Shown here piece after piece: positions 61,258 through 64,000 of a stretch of 64,000 nt of DNA. The translations under genes and the position numbers were made by a program. Each line of letters begins with the position of its first letter. Position 1 is the first letter of the stretch. The stretch is from Brasilonema sp. UFV-L1 (lineage in GTDB: Bacteria > Cyanobacteriota > Cyanobacteriia > Cyanobacteriales > Nostocaceae). The stretch spans positions 1-64,000 of the forward strand of contig NZ_QMEA01000017.1 of the NCBI RefSeq assembly GCF_012912105.1. Reading direction: 5' to 3'. Below the pieces are notes generated by a model. That model was not told the origin of the DNA and searched no databases. It saw nothing but the letters and a program-made list of their open reading frames with translations.

Positions 61258-63921
61258 TTGAAGAAAGTCCAATTGTTTAGTAGTTTGCTGACCCTTATCA
61301 GTGGTACATTTCTTGTATTTCTAGACTCTGCACAAGCCCAAATTCATCAGCAAAAATCTGATGTACAATTTGTACCCATTCCATCTAGGGGGGACCACAA
61401 AAATAAAATACCAGCCGTCAGACCTAGATCCCTCGACACCAACCCGTTACCGTTAAACACGGCTGGTATTTTATTTCCAGGCAAATGCCATACCCAATAC
61501 CCAATTACTGAAATCAAGCGCGTCAGTGAATTAACACCCACAGTGACAAGTGTACTTACCTTACTTGCTCAAGAACCAGAAAAGACTCCAACGATTGTAC
61601 AAGTTACAGCAGTCAGAATTAAGCCAACTCCTACTGGTATTGAAGTAGTATTAGAAACACCTACAGTCACATTGCAAAAGCCCATAACGAAAAGTGAAAA
61701 CAACACGCTGATTGTAGATATTCCCAATGCTGTATTGGCTCTACCCGATGGTCAAGCGTTTCGATCACAGAATCCTGTACAGGGTATCAAAGTCATTAGT
61801 GTGACTCAAACAAATGCAACAAATATTCGAGTTAGTGTGACGGGAGAAGCTACTGTACCGAACGCGCAAGTTATCTCAAGTGCAAATGGTTTGGTATTAA
61901 GTTTCACTCCAACTAATAACAACAATGACAACTCTGATATCGAACTCATAGTCACGGGAAGAACAAGTGAGTACATCGTCCCTAACACCGCTACGATAAC
62001 CAAAAATAATCTTTTCTTACGTAACCTTCCTTTTTCTGTACAGATTGTTCCGCAACAGGTAATTCAAGACCAAAAAGCACTGACTGTGAGTGAAGCGGTG
62101 CGGAACGTTAGCGGATTTGCTTTATCTGGAAGAGGAGGAGGACGCAACGAGTTTTCTCTCTTGACGCGAGGATTTACAGCTGACCAGTTTCGAGATGGAT
62201 TCAGTGAAGGAAATAATGCCAATCGAGTAACCACTGAAATCTCAAATATCGAGCGTATTGAAGTCCTCAAAGGTCCCTCAGCGGTGCTTTATGGGCGATC
62301 AGAACCAGGTGGAATCGTGAATTTGGTGACCAAACAACCGCTTTCTGTGCCTTATTATGGGGCTGATTTGATTGTTGGTAGCTATGATTTTTACCGTTCT
62401 AATCTTGATTTAACAGGACCAATAGATGCTAAAAATAACCTCGGATACCGTCTAAATCTTGCCTATGAAAATGCAGGTAGCTTTCGAGATGGTGTAGAGT
62501 CGGAACGCTTCTTTGTTTCCCCTAAATTATCTTTTAACCTCGGATCAAAGACGACATTGAGTTTCTTTGGGGAATATCAGGAAGATAGCCGTCCAGTGGA
62601 TTTTGGCTTAGTCGCCGTTGGTAACCGTGTTGCAGATATTCCCATCAGTCGCTTTCTTGGCGATTCCAATCGTAAAAATGATGTTTATCAGCGAAGAGGT
62701 TATGTCTTTCTCGACCATCGCTTTAGTGAGAATTGGTCTATTAAAAGTGGTTTTCGGGCGACATCAAGTGACCAGTATTTCTCGGCAATTCAAGCCAGAG
62801 GAGGTGTTTTGCAGCCTGATAATCGGACATTAAATCTTCAAGCACAAAACAGCAATCAGTTCTTTAGTACAGATACTTTTCAAACAAACTTAGTTGGAAA
62901 TTTTTTTACAGGTTCGGTCAAACATACAACTCTCGTAGGATTTGAGTTTGGTCATGAATCCAGAGATGTAGAGACTCAAAATGCTAATGCAGGGTCTATT
63001 AATATTTTTAGACCTATGTATCAATTTCCTATTGGTCGGTTTACAAAAACAATAGACAGGAATGAAGAGACTAATCTTTATGGTTTCTATTTACAAGACG
63101 AAATTGCCTTTACAGATAATCTGAAATTACTATTAGGAGGACGTTTTGATATTGTCGATTTCGACCTGAAAGATAATCTCACAAGAAAAAAGACACAAAC
63201 CTATGACTCGGCGTTTAGTCCTCAGGTAGGTATTGTTTATCAACCAAGTCAAACTATCTCCCTCTACGCCAATTACAGTCGCTCTTTTGTCCCACAATCT
63301 GGGAGTAGTTTCGAGGGGACACCGTTCAAAGCAGAACGGGGAACTCAGTATGAAGTGGGGGTGAAAGCAGATTGGTTTGGTGGTCGCCTTTCTTCAACCT
63401 TAGCACTTTATGAAATCACCAAGACTAATGTTTTAGTTACTGATCCTCAACGTCAAACATACTTTATCCAAACAGGTGAACAACGCAGTCGTGGTGTAGA
63501 GTTGGATGTCATTGGTCAGATTTTACCGGGGTGGAATGTGATTGCATCTTATGCTTACACTGATGCAATTATTACTAGTGATACAACGTTTGCAGAAGGA
63601 AATCGCCTTGCCAGTGTACCATACAACAGCTTTAGTTTATGGACAACCTATCAAATCCTCAATGGAGGTTTTCAGGGATTGGGTTTTGGTGCTGGGGTTT
63701 TTGTGGGGGGCGATCGCTCTGGCGATTTGAACAATAGCTTTACATTACCTGACTATGCTCGCGTTGATGCAGCAGTTTACTACAACCGAGGTAATTTGAG
63801 GGCAGCTGTTAATATCAAGAATTTGTTTGACACTCAATACTTTGAGTCAGCTCAAAGTAGAACACAGATTTTCCCTGGTGCGCCGTTGACTGTTCTGGGG
63901 ACTCTTTCTTTGCAGTTTTAA
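61258..63921 (+). CDS. TonB-dependent siderophore receptor with AMIN domain
   Basis: About 887 residues. The preferred start is a TTG at 61258 (read MKKVQLFSSLLTLISG), with GAGG 6 bases upstream and a clean signal peptide ending DSAQAQ; an earlier TTG at 61192 would bury it. Then a low-conservation linker (61340-61560) that contains an 18-bp inverted repeat, the AMIN domain (IKPTPTGIEVVLETPTVT to LVLSFTPTNN), the TonB box (DIELIVTG), plug (LFLRNLPFSVQIVPQQVI to GRSEPGGIVNLVTKQPL) and the barrel ending LGTLSLQF. The plug-barrel class is FhuA/FpvA-like, so a ferric siderophore is the likely cargo. AMIN at this place is typical of cyanobacterial receptors and would tether it to the cell wall. 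Confidence 0.93.
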   Translation: MKKVQLFSSLLTLISGTFLVFLDSAQAQIHQQKSDVQFVPIPSRGDHKNKIPAVRPRSLDTNPLPLNTAGILFPGKCHTQYPITEIKRVSELTPTVTSVLTLLAQEPEKTPTIVQVTAVRIKPTPTGIEVVLETPTVTLQKPITKSENNTLIVDIPNAVLALPDGQAFRSQNPVQGIKVISVTQTNATNIRVSVTGEATVPNAQVISSANGLVLSFTPTNNNNDNSDIELIVTGRTSEYIVPNTATITKNNLFLRNLPFSVQIVPQQVIQDQKALTVSEAVRNVSGFALSGRGGGRNEFSLLTRGFTADQFRDGFSEGNNANRVTTEISNIERIEVLKGPSAVLYGRSEPGGIVNLVTKQPLSVPYYGADLIVGSYDFYRSNLDLTGPIDAKNNLGYRLNLAYENAGSFRDGVESERFFVSPKLSFNLGSKTTLSFFGEYQEDSRPVDFGLVAVGNRVADIPISRFLGDSNRKNDVYQRRGYVFLDHRFSENWSIKSGFRATSSDQYFSAIQARGGVLQPDNRTLNLQAQNSNQFFSTDTFQTNLVGNFFTGSVKHTTLVGFEFGHESRDVETQNANAGSINIFRPMYQFPIGRFTKTIDRNEETNLYGFYLQDEIAFTDNLKLLLGGRFDIVDFDLKDNLTRKKTQTYDSAFSPQVGIVYQPSQTISLYANYSRSFVPQSGSSFEGTPFKAERGTQYEVGVKADWFGGRLSSTLALYEITKTNVLVTDPQRQTYFIQTGEQRSRGVELDVIGQILPGWNVIASYAYTDAIITSDTTFAEGNRLASVPYNSFSLWTTYQILNGGFQGLGFGAGVFVGGDRSGDLNNSFTLPDYARVDAAVYYNRGNLRAAVNIKNLFDTQYFESAQSRTQIFPGAPLTVLGTLSLQF
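61401..61476. repeat. Inverted repeat inside the receptor linker
   Basis: AAATAAAATACCAGCCGT (61401-61418) and its exact inverse ACGGCTGGTATTTTATTT (61459-61476) enclose 40 bases. Directly after it come two ACCCAAT units (61493-61508) like intergenic heptamer repeats. The reading frame stays open across all of it. Confidence 0.85.
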
Positions 63922-64000
63922 CAATCCGCACGGGGATTTTCTTATCAAACGTTTGATTTGAAGTTGTTTCGAGTTTCGTACTCCTGACTCGTCTAAACAC

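Overview
The window reads as chromosome of a filamentous cyanobacterium, most likely Nostocales. The evidence is genes for plastocyanin, cytochrome c6, cytochrome c550 (PsbV) and plant-type phytoene desaturase and synthase, an SLH-domain porin, many HIP1 octamers (GCGATCGC), tandem heptamer repeats, and dispersed GTAGCGTGCCGTAGGC-type repeats. I saw no rRNA, CRISPR array or intact insertion sequence. One tRNA (Ser-GCT) is present.

Layout. 1-898: 5' part of a transketolase-like gene running off the left edge. 2.7-7.2 kb: a secreted beta-helix protein and a TonB-like protein, both with internally duplicated tails. 7.3-9.3 kb: petJ, petE and psbV on the minus strand. 9.4-13.8 kb: a zinc/manganese ABC system (ATPase and binding protein, no permease) with a candidate Zur box, and a divergent porin. 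14-29.4 kb: a nonribosomal peptide region. It holds an SMR transporter, a condensation-free A-MT-T-R synthetase, an SDR, an S-formylglutathione hydrolase, an A-T-C-A-T-TE synthetase and a DUF6875-like gene. Decayed sequences lie among them: an IS630 remnant, a multiply broken gene, and a frameshifted oxygenase-like gene with a duplicated 5' end. 30-38 kb: an alpha/beta hydrolase, a membrane protein, the carotenoid pair crtP-crtB, tRNA-Ser, an amino-acid binding lipoprotein and an outer-membrane protein. 39-56.5 kb: an exopolysaccharide locus with seven glycosyltransferases, a GH5 glycosidase, a polymerase/ligase, a Wzc-like protein and a flippase, plus two cell-wall hydrolase-like genes. 56.7-60 kb: a minus-strand group of small unknown proteins, a luciferase-like monooxygenase and a truncated HsdR-like protein that has lost its nuclease residues. 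60.4-63.9 kb: a sulfite-oxidase-fold secreted protein and an AMIN-domain TonB-dependent receptor.

How the genes fit together. The zinc genes look like a Zur-regulated uptake unit whose permease is elsewhere. The polysaccharide genes form a Wzx/Wzy-type assembly line. The two synthetases have incompatible release domains (R and TE), so they probably make separate products or are parts of an eroding cluster. Manual reading of the binding-pocket residues suggests glycine for the A-MT-T-R protein and an aminoadipate-like acid for the second A domain of the large synthetase.

The strongest candidates for undescribed biology are the lone A(Gly)-MT-T-R reductase, the LYS2-like adenylation domain joined to a TE, and the HsdR-derived protein without a nuclease centre, translationally coupled to a small unknown protein. 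All functional statements come from reading motifs by eye; no database search was run.
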